From: Hypoxylon rubiginosum
Lineage: Eukaryota > Ascomycota > Sordariomycetes > Xylariales > Hypoxylaceae
Reading direction: 5' to 3'
Length of the DNA stretch: 64,000 bases
Assembly (NCBI GenBank): GCA_902806565.1
Contig: CADCXA010000052.1
Span: 24,158-88,157 of the forward strand
Below are positions 23,928 through 33,550 of this stretch, piece after piece (position 1 is the first letter of the stretch; each line of letters begins with the position of its first letter). The notes under the pieces were generated by a model. It ran no database searches and had not been told where the DNA came from. It was given only the letters and a program-made list of their open reading frames with translations. Position numbers and translations under genes: made by a program.

Positions 23928-26206
23928 ATGGAGTCTAAAGCAGACTCAGGGGGGCTACGAAGCGCCACGCGACAGCTGACGCCCGAGAATGGCCAAGCGA
24001 ATGCATCTACGACGAAGGATGACCCTGTTTTACGGTATCGCAAAACACCAATCTTCTTGCTGATTATATACTTGCCGACCTTGATCGTGCCATGGGTGCT
24101 GATATGTATCATGACGAAGCGACCTTTGGGGAGTTCCTCTTACTACGACCAGTCGGGTACTCACTCCACGAACAATCTTGCGGGTATCGTGATTGCCCAG
24201 CTGTTTAAAGCTATCAACGCCGTGCTAGCGGTACCAATTATATCGGCGCTGCTGGCGCATGCCGCCGTCGTCTACGCGATGCGGCGGCGGCCCGACCAAA
24301 AACTCAATATTCAGCAACTATTTGCGCTCGCTGATAAAGGATGGTCCAATTACCTCCTACTATGGAGCGCCCGTTCCCGCGGCAGAAGCAGCCTTTTCCT
24401 GTGGTTGGGAGCGCTTCTCGTCTTTCTAGGTTTGGCTCCGATGTTGCTCCGCTGCTCAAACCAAGACCTCTGCTAACATTTCTCAGGTGCCATCTTGCAG
24501 CCCCTAATATCAGTGCTGGTCACCTTCGAGCCGATCGCGGTCACATCGTGTCTTGACATACCCGTCCATGGTTGTTCTAAGTACGGTCCACTGGTTATTG
24601 GCTACGATCCAGAGCCGGCTGATATGCCTTACGTGCAGCGCGACCTTGTTCTGCAAGATGTCCTGGGTCATTTGGCCACCGTGTCAGATGTAGAACCCCA
24701 ACCGAACCTGTGGCCTGTCAACCCAGGCCCGAGCGACTCTATCGGTGGTTATTTAACGCCCCCGAACAGACGAATATTCCAGTCCTATTCGGAGCGTCTT
24801 GGAATGTACCCCAATGGCTTCTTCGTAACGGCGTTGGACAATGGAACGAACACGGGAGTGCTGCGTGAACACGCCATACGGCTGAACTCGTCGGTGCACT
24901 GCGAACACATTCCGCATTCTGACCTTCCATCCCCCTGCCCAGGCGCGCGACCGCTGGAAATCCACATCGAGCGTCAAGGGCTCAATCTGAGCGTCTGCGC
25001 GCCAGGAAATGCGAGTCAGTTTCCCTTCACACCCAGCCGCCACCGGCAGGATATTACCGAGGACCTATACATCCATCTAGAAGAACCTTACAACCTAACC
25101 AGCGTTCATAACAACTTCACCGTGCGATGCACCGCAACGACTTCTAGGGGGTATTTTGAACTCGGAAACGAAGATAATGATTACGTATATGGCCCGCTGC
25201 TGGATCGATGGCCTGAGCCCAACGATATTGCGACGAATTTCAACGACTACCGAGGTTTGGCTGCAGATTACGCGCGCCCCACAGAAGAGTAACTTCCACC
25301 CCTTCACTGCGAATTGTATGATGCAACTTGAACTGACGTATCAATTCAAGGGATCCGTCCACGAGGCTGTCAGGGCAAAGACGGATAGGCTCGCCCTTCG
25401 ACGACGGATTAGACGAGACCGCGTCGGTGCCGGGGCCCCTGATGGTATCAGCCGAGGTGCTGTTCGGCAACTACTCGTTCCTGCAGTTCGTCGTCGACAA
25501 CGCGACGGCGATGACACCCGCGCAGGCCTTCGCCGCCGCGTGCGAGCACGGCAGCATCCCGTTTTCGCAGGTGGTCAGCTTCGCCACGTTCGGCGAGCGG
25601 CCTTCGACGTACTGCTACGACATCCCGCACCAGCTGCGCGGCGGGCGCGACATGAGCTGGTACGACGACAACCTGGCGTCCGTCGTGGCGTCCCACGCGC
25701 GCATTTTCAATACCACGGACATCGCCGAGTACGCGCTGACGATGAGCATGTACTTTGCCAACCGCGCCGTGCTGACTAAGACGGTGCTGGCCCAAGATGC
25801 TTACAACCGCCGTGAGATATACGCCTCTCCAGGCACGATTACGACGCGCCCGACCATGGCCACGGCGAGCCTAGTCGTGATCACCGTCCTCATGTTCCTG
25901 CAGGTGCTGGGCTTGACCATAGTCGCCTGGTTCATCTACTCGTTGCCGACCTGGGCGTCCGCGTTCGACGCCGTGGAGGTGGCGCGGATCGGAAAGGCGC
26001 TGGCGGATAGCGACTTGCCGCCGCTCGGCCCGGTGACGCTCGAAGACGAGAAGCGGCTGATGAAAATTGATGCTCTGGTTGGTAGGGTTGGCGAGAGTGG
26101 CTTGGCCAATGAGAAGAGTAAGGTGGCAGACGGGGACGCTGAAATACCGCCGGGTCGTGTTCAATTGGCGCTTGGTGGGAAAGGATTGATCACTCGCAAG
26201 GTGTAG
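23928..26206 (+). CDS. Multi-pass fungal membrane protein, function unknown
   Basis: Three exons, 23928-24429, 24487-25288 and 25351-26206, with introns of 57 and 62 nt (GTTTGG..CTCAG and GTAACT..TTCAAG, the latter with CTGAC branch). The product is 719 residues, in phase. Transmembrane segments: FLLIIYLPTLIVPWVLICI (about 45-65), a long one around AVLAVPIISALLAHAAVVYA, LWLGALLVFLGAILQPLISV across intron 1, and ATASLVVITVLMFLQVLGLT near the C-terminus. Between the third and fourth lies a large, probably extracellular domain rich in NxT/NxS sites (NGT, NSS, NLS, NAS, NLT, NFT) and cysteines. The cytoplasmic tail is charged. I recognise it as a Pezizomycotina-specific type but know no function. 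Codon third positions become very GC-rich in exon 3 after about 25400. A Zn2Cys6 regulator lies 690 bp downstream in the same direction. Confidence 0.8.
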
Positions 26207-26370
26207 GTACCTAGGTACTTCTTAAAGAGGCAGAGAGTTAGCAGATAACGCCGCTGTGCCGCTCTCGTGCCGCTGTCCTGTGGCTGTACGGCGGGAAAGA
26301 TGCGCTTATCCGTCTTGCGGCGGTGAGAACTTCACTAACGGCTGGATCATCACCCCGACGGCCCCCTTTC

Positions 26371-26400
26371 AATTAGAAATAATTAGAAATAATTAGAAAT
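26371..26400. repeat. 10-bp microsatellite, three copies
   Basis: AATTAGAAAT repeated exactly three times between the membrane protein and the regulator gene. Likely a small slippage array. Confidence 0.85.
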
Positions 26401-26443
26401 CAACCTTTTAAGATCCGCATTATGAAGTGAGAAGCGTGACCTG

Positions 26444-26457
26444 TCACTTTAAAGTGA
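26444..26457. promoter_or_regulatory. Perfect 14-bp palindrome
   Basis: TCACTTTAAAGTGA lies about 440 bp upstream of the regulator's start codon. It could be an operator for a dimeric factor or a chance inverted repeat; it does not have the CGG ends of a typical Zn2Cys6 target. Confidence 0.3.
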
Positions 26458-26893
26458 TGGAACGTCTTTCAGTCTCTCATGTTGGATATGATCGTCGGGT
26501 CTTCAAGCCTATGATGTTGCACTTCGCGTGGAATCCTACTCCACCTATACGAACAGGCCAATAGAGATATGGCTTGGCAGGGGAAGTGGGGTCATCTTCG
26601 AACAGACTCGATGCAACTATGTCAGCCCTAAGCTGAGATTCACGAAATTGACGTGAGGCTTAGAGCGCCCTTATCGACAGTCCCGTTGACAAACATCGAT
26701 ATGGACTTATGAGTTTTAAGAATTTGGATACCGTCTGGCTATCATCTAGATTAGTATAGTTCTGTGTCATCCAGTCGTATGCTTCACAAAGTTCAATTTG
26801 CGAACCGCGTATTCAGCCTAGATATTCCGAGTATTAGACTTGATCTAGTACCCATCATATTAACTCGTCTATAACAAGATCAGCAATTGGATC

Positions 26894-28824
26894 ATGTCCA
26901 CGAAAGAGCCAAGCCAAGCGTCATCGGTCCCGGTGGACCCCAAATATGCGTGGAGGAAGAGACCGAGGAAGTTTTCTTCAAAATCGAAAAATGGGTGCAA
27001 GACGTGCAAGTAAGTAATGCCAGGCCGGGCGTATTTCGCATCGACTGGAGCTCGTTATTCTTTAACAAAAGCACCAACACCAACACGTGAGCGATCACGA
27101 CCCAGTTAAAGATGTACTAACCTCTATGGCGCGATAGAGCCCGGCGAATCAAGTGTGACATGGGTCGGCCATATTGCCAAAGATGTGTTTCGACGGGGCG
27201 TGAATGCGAAGGCTATATGCATGACTCCTCGACTACTACTGCACCAGCTGGCAATGGCGCATCCTGTGGTAGTGATGTGCATCCACACAGCCGACAGCTG
27301 TCCGATGTTCCACAACATAACCTCGGACATATTGCCCAAAGTCTCGGCTGCCCCCTTCATTTACCTTCGGCCGAAGTCGAAGAATGTTCGGCTTTGAGCT
27401 TTTTCGATGTTAAGACGCTGCCAGGGCTGAACGGGTGCCGCAAATCGCCTTCGTGGACTCGCACCCTTACGTTTTTCGCCAATACTGTGAGATGCGTCCA
27501 CCATGCTGCTGTTGCAGTAGGTTCATTACATCGGGCGTATATATCCCGGGACAGAGCTGCATGCGGATTGCGTGGGCATGGCCATAGTGGCGGCGGAAAC
27601 GTAAGCAACTTTGCCTTACACCACTATAACCTCGCCATTAGCCACCTCTTGAAATCCAGCGGCCGTTCTAACAACACTCCCGGAGATGCTGCCGTTACCC
27701 TGCTGGTATGCTATCTCTTTACCTGTTTCGACAACCTTGCTGGAAATCACACGCAGGCGGTTGAGCATTTACGAAGCGGCATAACACTCCTAAACGAATC
27801 CAGGAAAGAAATGAGGACAAGCAGACAGAAAACGCAGCCCTCGAGTGACCAGACTCTTCTCAGCCAGATCACGGAGCAGTTCCGTCACCTTGACGCCCAA
27901 GCAGCATCGTACCTTCTAGGATGGTCGCGCCAACTACCCGAAGACGATGTCGACGAAGTGGAGAAGCACCAATGCAGGGTCGGACCAGCTGGCATCAGGA
28001 TGTCTTCCCTTACCCAAGCTGCCGGTCAGCTCGAGGCTCTAATTCCGAAGACGATAGAGTTGCGTTGCTGGGAAGTAGAGACCATCAGCAGGAACCAGGT
28101 GACACAAAAGAACAGCCCAACCAACGTTGCTGCCCTTCGCCAATTCTTGAGACGACAGGCCGAACTAGTATGTCAGCTCGAGGAGTGGTATTTCGCCTTT
28201 ACGATGCTACTCCCGCAAGACCCGGAGAAGATGTGCGCATGGGATGGACATCTCGTCCGGATGTTACAACTCCATTACCTGACCACATCCGTTTTTCTCG
28301 ACTTGCCTGCTGGCCAGGGCGAGATGGCTTGCGACAGCGCCCTGCCGCAGTTCAAGAAGATAGTGGCTCTGGCTTCCACGATTGCGAATAAGTGCAGCAC
28401 GATGTCGGAGAGTTGCGTCCAAAAGGAATCGAATAGTGAGCCGAGTTTCACGCTTGAGATGGTCCTCATACCAGCAGTCTACATCACCGGGACCAAATGC
28501 CGGGATCCTCTGTTAAGGCGCGAGATCATATCCATCCTGAGACGAAACCCGCGACGCGAAGGGGTGTGGGATAGTATTACTGCCGCGAAGATCCTCGAGC
28601 GGGTGATGCAGATCGAAGAAGGAGAAGATGCCATGGACTTTGAGTCAGGGTTGAAGGGCATGGCGGATATTCCACTTGAGAGGCGGATAACGGAAATACA
28701 CTGGGGGCCGTATAATGGCCAGTTTGGGCCTTTTAATAATTGTATGTCCGTTCGGTACGAATTATATCCCTCGGAAGGTGAGAAGAGGGTGATCACCGAG
28801 AATATTGTCCTGTGGTATCCGTAG
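26894..28824 (+). CDS. Zn(II)2Cys6 transcription factor
   Basis: Two exons, 26894-27009 and 27138-28824, with a 128-nt intron (AA|GTAAGT, TACTAAC branch, GATAG). The intron interrupts the zinc cluster itself. The spliced 600-residue protein has the perfect spacing C-X2-C-X6-C-X6-C-X2-C-X6-C at Cys35, 38, 45, 52, 55 and 62 (CKTCKARRIKCD, then YCQRCVSTGRECEGY). The basic stretch RKRPRKFSSKSK precedes it. The long C-terminal part (FFANTVRCVHHAAVAVGSLH, then a helical region) fits the fungal-specific transcription-factor domain of the PF11951 type. It should act in the nucleus as a DNA-binding regulator of a neighbouring pathway or of itself; targets unknown. The start is the ATG at 26894 because the frame from it leads into the zinc cluster. 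Confidence 0.92.
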
Positions 28825-29120
28825 AGATCAGGAACATATTTTCCATGTGAAAATCTGGTTCAAGGAGGGAAGCTTCGTCGATAGGAGTAGTATATGCACT
28901 TAGACAGCAGTACTTCGTATATGCAACATCTGACTCATTCATTAAAGAGGTATATGCAATTTGTGGAGACCTCGAGAAGACGTGTACCTTAGTCATCATG
29001 TCCCGTGCACGGAGCTTAGCGTGCCGATCAGTGAACGTCGTTTAATCTGATGTAATTCAAATCTCTCTCATCTCTCAACTTCATCTACGACGACATGATG
29101 ATGCCTTTTTGCACAGCATC
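28825..29120. other. Intergenic, promoter of SEH1
   Basis: About 300 bp between the regulator stop and the SEH1 start. No coding signal. A CT-rich stretch (AATCTCTCTCATCTCTC, about 29060-29076) just before the start resembles the pyrimidine-rich leaders common in ascomycete housekeeping promoters. Confidence 0.4.
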
Positions 29121-30482
29121 ATGTCTTACTTACCAATAAACGAAGACATGTTAGCCGAGGAGAGTGCCACTTTTGATATAATTCAGCACGGTCATAAGGA
29201 CTTAGTCCAAGCAATCGCTTTCAACGCGTACGGAGATAGGTGTGCTACAGGTAGTGTCGACGGCAAGATCCGCGTCTTCAATCGACACCAAGACGGCATC
29301 TGGCGACTGTGTGACAATTGGAAAGCTCACCCTGGTGAAATCTTGGAGGTTTGTTAGCAGCCTCTTACAGTTATGGGCAGAATAACTTCATGCCGATAGA
29401 AATATTTTCTAACATAGCCCGTTCAGCTTCAATGGCTCCCACCCACAATTTATCCCAACTTGTTAGCTTCTCTTGGCATCGAGGGTCGCTTTCGATTGTG
29501 GGCTGAAGACCCTTCCGCCGCCCCCGGAAGACGGTTCAGCTCGAGAGACGGCAATGGGAAGTCCGTGTCCGAGCTCAGGTCTGGCCGAGCCCCGTTTAGG
29601 TCCTTTTCGGTCAAGCATGACGAAGTAACACGATGCACCTACGTTGCGCTTCTTTCCGCCGATGGCCATCTCATAGTCTACGAAGGCGAGGAACCGGAGA
29701 ATTTGACAGACTACGCCAAGTTCGACGACTTTCAAGTCTGCGCCAAACCCAACCGCGGAGAGGAAACGTGTTTCAAGGTCCGATTTGACCCGAATCCCGA
29801 GCCCTGCTACACGGCTCTGAGAGCGGGCGTACCGACGGATGCGTTGAGTTTAGTCGTGTCTGGATTGACAATGGTCAAGATCTACAGAACACGCGATACC
29901 GTTACGAGTTCCTTCGGTGCCGCAGCGAGAGGACGTGAATTCTATTTGGCCATTGAGATTAGAGAGCACAATCACTTGGTTCGCGATGTCGCATGGGCCC
30001 CCGGAAATTACCGAGGATACGACATGGTTGCTACAGCTTGCCAGGATGGCTTCGTCAGAGTATTTCGAATTGACACCCCCTTCTCCAAGGACGATGGCAA
30101 GTCCTGGTCGCTAGCAAACATCCTAGGCAACAGCAAGGGCGACGAGAACCCCAGCTCCAGAAGCAGCCATCCCCGTAGACAGTCGCAAGTACCTTCTGGC
30201 ATAAGAGCCGAGATCGACAAGTCGGGGACGCACGGAGAGCGGACCTCGACAGATCTGCCGGGACAGGTCCAGCATACCGCCAAGGTGCTATCGAAGCTAA
30301 GCGCCCATCGATCACCCGTCTGGCGAGTAGGGTTTGACGATGACGGTCAAATACTCGGAAGCGTCGGAGACGAGGGAAAGCTGATGTGTTACCGACAAAT
30401 GCCCGACGGGTCATGGGCGAAGAGCTCCGAGCTGGGGATGATGAAGGCTAGGATGACCGCGCCCCCCACAAATATGGGCTGA
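29121..30482 (+). CDS. SEH1: Nucleoporin SEH1, WD40 repeat protein
   Basis: Two exons, 29121-29348 and 29427-30482, with a 78-nt intron (GAG|GTTTGT, TTCTAACA branch, GTTCAG|CTT), giving 427 residues. It matches the Seh1/Sec13-like beta-propeller in order: HKDLVQAIAFNAYGDRCATG with GKIRVFNRHQDGIW, WKAHPGEILE followed by QWLPPTIYPNLLASLG, EGRFRLWAED, a long insert, LVVSGLTMVKIYR, HNHLVRDVAWAPGNYRGYDM with DGFVRVFRID, and LSAHRSPVWRVGFDDDGQIL. Seh1 is part of the Nup84/Y-complex of the nuclear pore and of the SEA/GATOR2 complex that controls TORC1. A nearer acceptor at 29417 would add three residues in phase, but it lies only a few bases from the branch site. The gene looks intact although it sits beside decayed genes. 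Confidence 0.93.
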
Positions 30483-30699
30483 AATTGTCTTGAAGGGACA
30501 AAACTCGACGATAACACACTTCTCGATATTATTATGATACCCTAGAGAATAAGGAAGATAGAAGTAGGGGGGGTGGGTTCAAATGTCACGCGTGTAACAG
30601 TATTCGGCGGAAAACGAACAATACTACGACTCTGCATTCGTTAGTAAACCAATGTATGATTTTGAATGTCGTCAGGTCCGACAATATCTGTTTTCGTCG

Positions 30700-31985
30700 A
30701 TCTCATGGTGCTGAAGCTTCCTCGTTGCAACGCTCAAATTTGGCTTCAAGGCTCCTTCGATGTACCTGGGCTGCTTCATGTTGCCCGCTGTGTCCGACTT
30801 CAGGTCACTTCCTCTCCATCTCTTCCCAAGTATAAAGTGATATCCGAAGCAGTATGGCCACTAGTCGACCAATTGACACCGGCCTTGTCGCCACGGGGTT
30901 GTGCTGAGTCCCTTTTGAGGCTATTATTCTCTAGCATTGGGAAGGTCCGTAAGGTCGCGTCTAGGTATTATTGTCTCAACCAGGGGTTATGCTTTGCAAT
31001 AGGTGCCGTTGTAGGCATTCCAGAGGCGTGTGGCTTGCTGGATAGACACAGAGTCACTCTTGAGCGTGAGAGGGTTAGTGTCCAACCTCCACATTTATGG
31101 TCGGCAGCAGATAACAGGAGAGTATCCGCATACCTGTCGGTCCTGTCTCACATGAATCATATCACGTCGCTGTACAATGTGATAATGCCGTGGAGGTGTG
31201 CGGTGGGGTCGTTGGAACGACCATGGTCCACCCTACTATTAGCGATGCCTTGACTGTTAAGTGTCAAGAAACACTCCTTTCACCACTATTCGGTAGCGGG
31301 GTACTACTTGTTTAGGGCGGTTTCAGTTATTTTGAGTATAGAGGGTTCTTATTCAAGCTGTCACAATCGGTCAATCCCGTACGTTGTCTGGTCTAACGAG
31401 CTATGAATATATGACTAAGCAAATTACAGTGCTCGTTAGTCAGCCAATATCTGACAAATCACCGGGTTTTAACGACACGAAACCTCTTCTCTCCAGCGAA
31501 TCCAAAAAGTTCGATATCGTTATCGCGGCACAGCGTAGGATTTGATTGGGGCCTAACTGCCAGCATCTTTCCGAGTTGATGCGAATATTCAATCTCATGT
31601 TGGATAATATTCGTACAGAAGTTACGGTTCCCAGCTTAGGCGGCATAGCCTAGAAGAGGGAGATCTATCGTCGTCGATAACGATGGCTAGGGACTTCTGA
31701 TTTACCACAATACATGCCTCCGTTGTAATGAGTCTGGACGCCACATCGAAGCGCCATCATAACCGTTGCGGAATCCGTGATCAAGCTGTTACTTGCCTTA
31801 GTACGGTGGCCATGCTATCCGCCGTACGTTAAACGCTCACTAGCGCTCCGGGGTTATCGCCGTTCCAGAACAGGGAAGCATAGTCGCGGGCCATAATCTA
31901 GGATACCTAGCCATAGTCATCCGACACGATATAGATGAAGTTACGCGTGTCCGTGGGGAGCCATATAGCCCAGGCTCCTTGAACA
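30700..31985 (-). pseudogene. Alkaline phosphatase pseudogene
   Basis: Read on the minus strand, alkaline phosphatase (PHO8-like) blocks appear in the right order: TRNFIYIVSDDYG near 31940, the active-serine region NSLITDSATVMMAL with GVQTHYNGG near 31750-31800, SRVDHGRSNDPTAHLHGI near 31190-31230, SADHKCGGWTLT near 31080-31110, and GVNWSTSGHTASDITLYL near 30840-30890. In-frame stops and frame changes occur between blocks, and total length is short of the usual 550-600 codons. The metal ligands and active Ser of the family can be located, but the gene cannot be translated. It would have been a vacuolar or secreted phosphomonoesterase. A 195-codon plus-strand frame across 30666-31253 is its shadow. 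It lies tail to tail with SEH1. Confidence 0.72.
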
Positions 31986-32478
31986 GGGAATCCACGAGTA
32001 AATGCGGAGGAAGCCGGTCGCATTTGTATTAGGCATCGTGGGAAATCGAAGGAAACGAAGTTAGATACCTACCGAACCTGTCCGTCAACCCAGGACCGCT
32101 GTCAGCTCTGTCAGCTTCTTTATACGTGTCATTACAAATTCACGCGACCTAGCTTTCTGACCAAAGGCTACATAAGCTAGTGGTTTAGTTTTCATTCAAG
32201 GTCTCGAACCAGCGTGCTGGGAAGTTTCTAATGAAGCAAGAAATTTTGTCTTCATGACGAACCACCGCCCCCGCCCCCCATTTCTCCTGTTCAGGGGTCT
32301 CCCATTCAGGAATCTTAGTCCCAACGAAATTACCATCGATCTATTGGAAAATAGCTCTCGGGTACGTACCGTAGCAGTCGTTCGGTTGACTTCTTCTTAC
32401 CTGAGCCTCGGCATGTGGCTCTCGCGCCCCTAGCCTTCGTTGGGCTACAATATCTCGCGGAGAAAGAAACGCTCGGAT
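31986..32478. other. Intergenic upstream of the phosphatase relic
   Basis: About 490 bp of normal composition up to the MITE-like element. No gene or repeat recognised. Confidence 0.4.
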
Positions 32479-33010
32479 GAGCTGTGCTATTTAGAGGGTG
32501 CAAAATCTCCTTATATGGAGAGTATTTGTAGAGTGTTTGTTGACCAGCTGCTACCCAGCCATTATTTTGGGAAGCTGTTTGCTTTGTATGACCTTAGTTT
32601 TCTACTTATTTTGCTTTGCTATAATCTAAATACTTTATCGTCAAACTCTAGGTATATACAAGAGGCCAAGACAGAAGGACCTGAGAATTAAATGGCTTAT
32701 CTTCTTTCCTATCCATTTCCCCGTATTGGTAGACCCATAACCCCTATCCAGGCAATAACGTAACCAACATGTCTGTAACCCTACCTGGATAGCAAGGGTG
32801 AAGACACTCGCAGCCATGTAATTAATATATATAATAAAGGCATTGCGAATAGCTCGAAATATTACGAATAGCTATATATACTTGATATAGGCACATACCT
32901 ACCTACCTAATATATAGGGCTATATTGCCAGCTGGCCCAATGGATCCGAAAAACACTCTACAGACACTCTCCATAAATGGAGATTTTACACTTTCCAAAT
33001 AGCACAGCTC
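32479..33010. mobile_element. MITE-like element with about 60-bp terminal inverted repeats
   Basis: The outer about 60 bases are inverted copies. The left end starts GAGCTGTGCTATTT and includes AAAATCTCC, ATGGAGAGT and GTAGAGTGTTT; the right end (32951-33010) read on the other strand has the same landmarks. I count about 8 differences in 60, mostly transitions. Total length is 532 bp with no coding capacity, as in a MITE. No clear target-site duplication: the flanks read GGAT and TATT. The interior includes ACCTACCTACCT near 32897. Confidence 0.7.
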
Positions 33011-33550
33011 TATTAAATCAGGGGAAGGTACCTGTAAGAAGCTACGACAAGCATCTGTATCTACCTACCTATTTCCCAGGAAGCGTCCCAACCTAAGGCA
33101 TTAAGCAAACAACAACCTTGAGGCCCTATGGATACGACTCAGGTATCTACCCAGGTACCTACCTAGGTGCACAATGCAGTGCGATTGCCGGTGAATAGGT
33201 AACCGCTATTGAGCGAAGTTGCCCGATTAAATGCCGCCGCTAGGTGTGTAGTCTTTTTATTGTTGCGGGCCAATGCTCCTATTCTCCTAATGCTCCACTT
33301 AGAAATCCCATCTCTACCTAAGGTAGTGAGTGAGTGAGAAATTATTTAAGTGCAGACGGTCAACCACAACTACTTGATTCTTCACCTGAATTCTTCACTG
33401 CTAGATCCTCCACGACTCTTTCATAGTTACTAGAATCCCTCGCAGCTACCACGTCCCTTCTGAGTCCTGACACCACCAACACTCACTTGTTTCTTTGAGC
33501 CTTCCTTACATCGAGAATCTGCTTTTGCCGTCATTTGTTTCTCCAAAATA
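33011..33550. promoter_or_regulatory. Upstream region of the DUF6604 gene
   Basis: About 540 bp with no coding signal. It holds several copies of the TACCTACC word (about 33059-33070 and 33148-33168) and ends in a C/T-rich leader with many CACCACCAAC- and CTTTCA-like tracts, typical of a fungal 5' UTR. Confidence 0.4.

Larger units (their letters stand above)
26207..26893. other. Intergenic spacer upstream of the Zn2Cys6 regulator
   Basis: No gene. It contains three exact copies of the 10-mer AATTAGAAAT at 26371-26400 and a perfect 14-bp palindrome TCACTTTAAAGTGA at 26444-26457. Both are described separately. The rest shows nothing recognisable. Confidence 0.6.

Noticed and set aside
30666..31253. 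195-codon plus-strand open frame
   Set aside because: It is the shadow of the alkaline phosphatase relic on the other strand and has no family signature of its own.
32200..32210. T-loop-like GGTCTCGAACC (minus-strand GGTTCGAGACC)
   Set aside because: No cloverleaf can be folded around it by eye on either strand.
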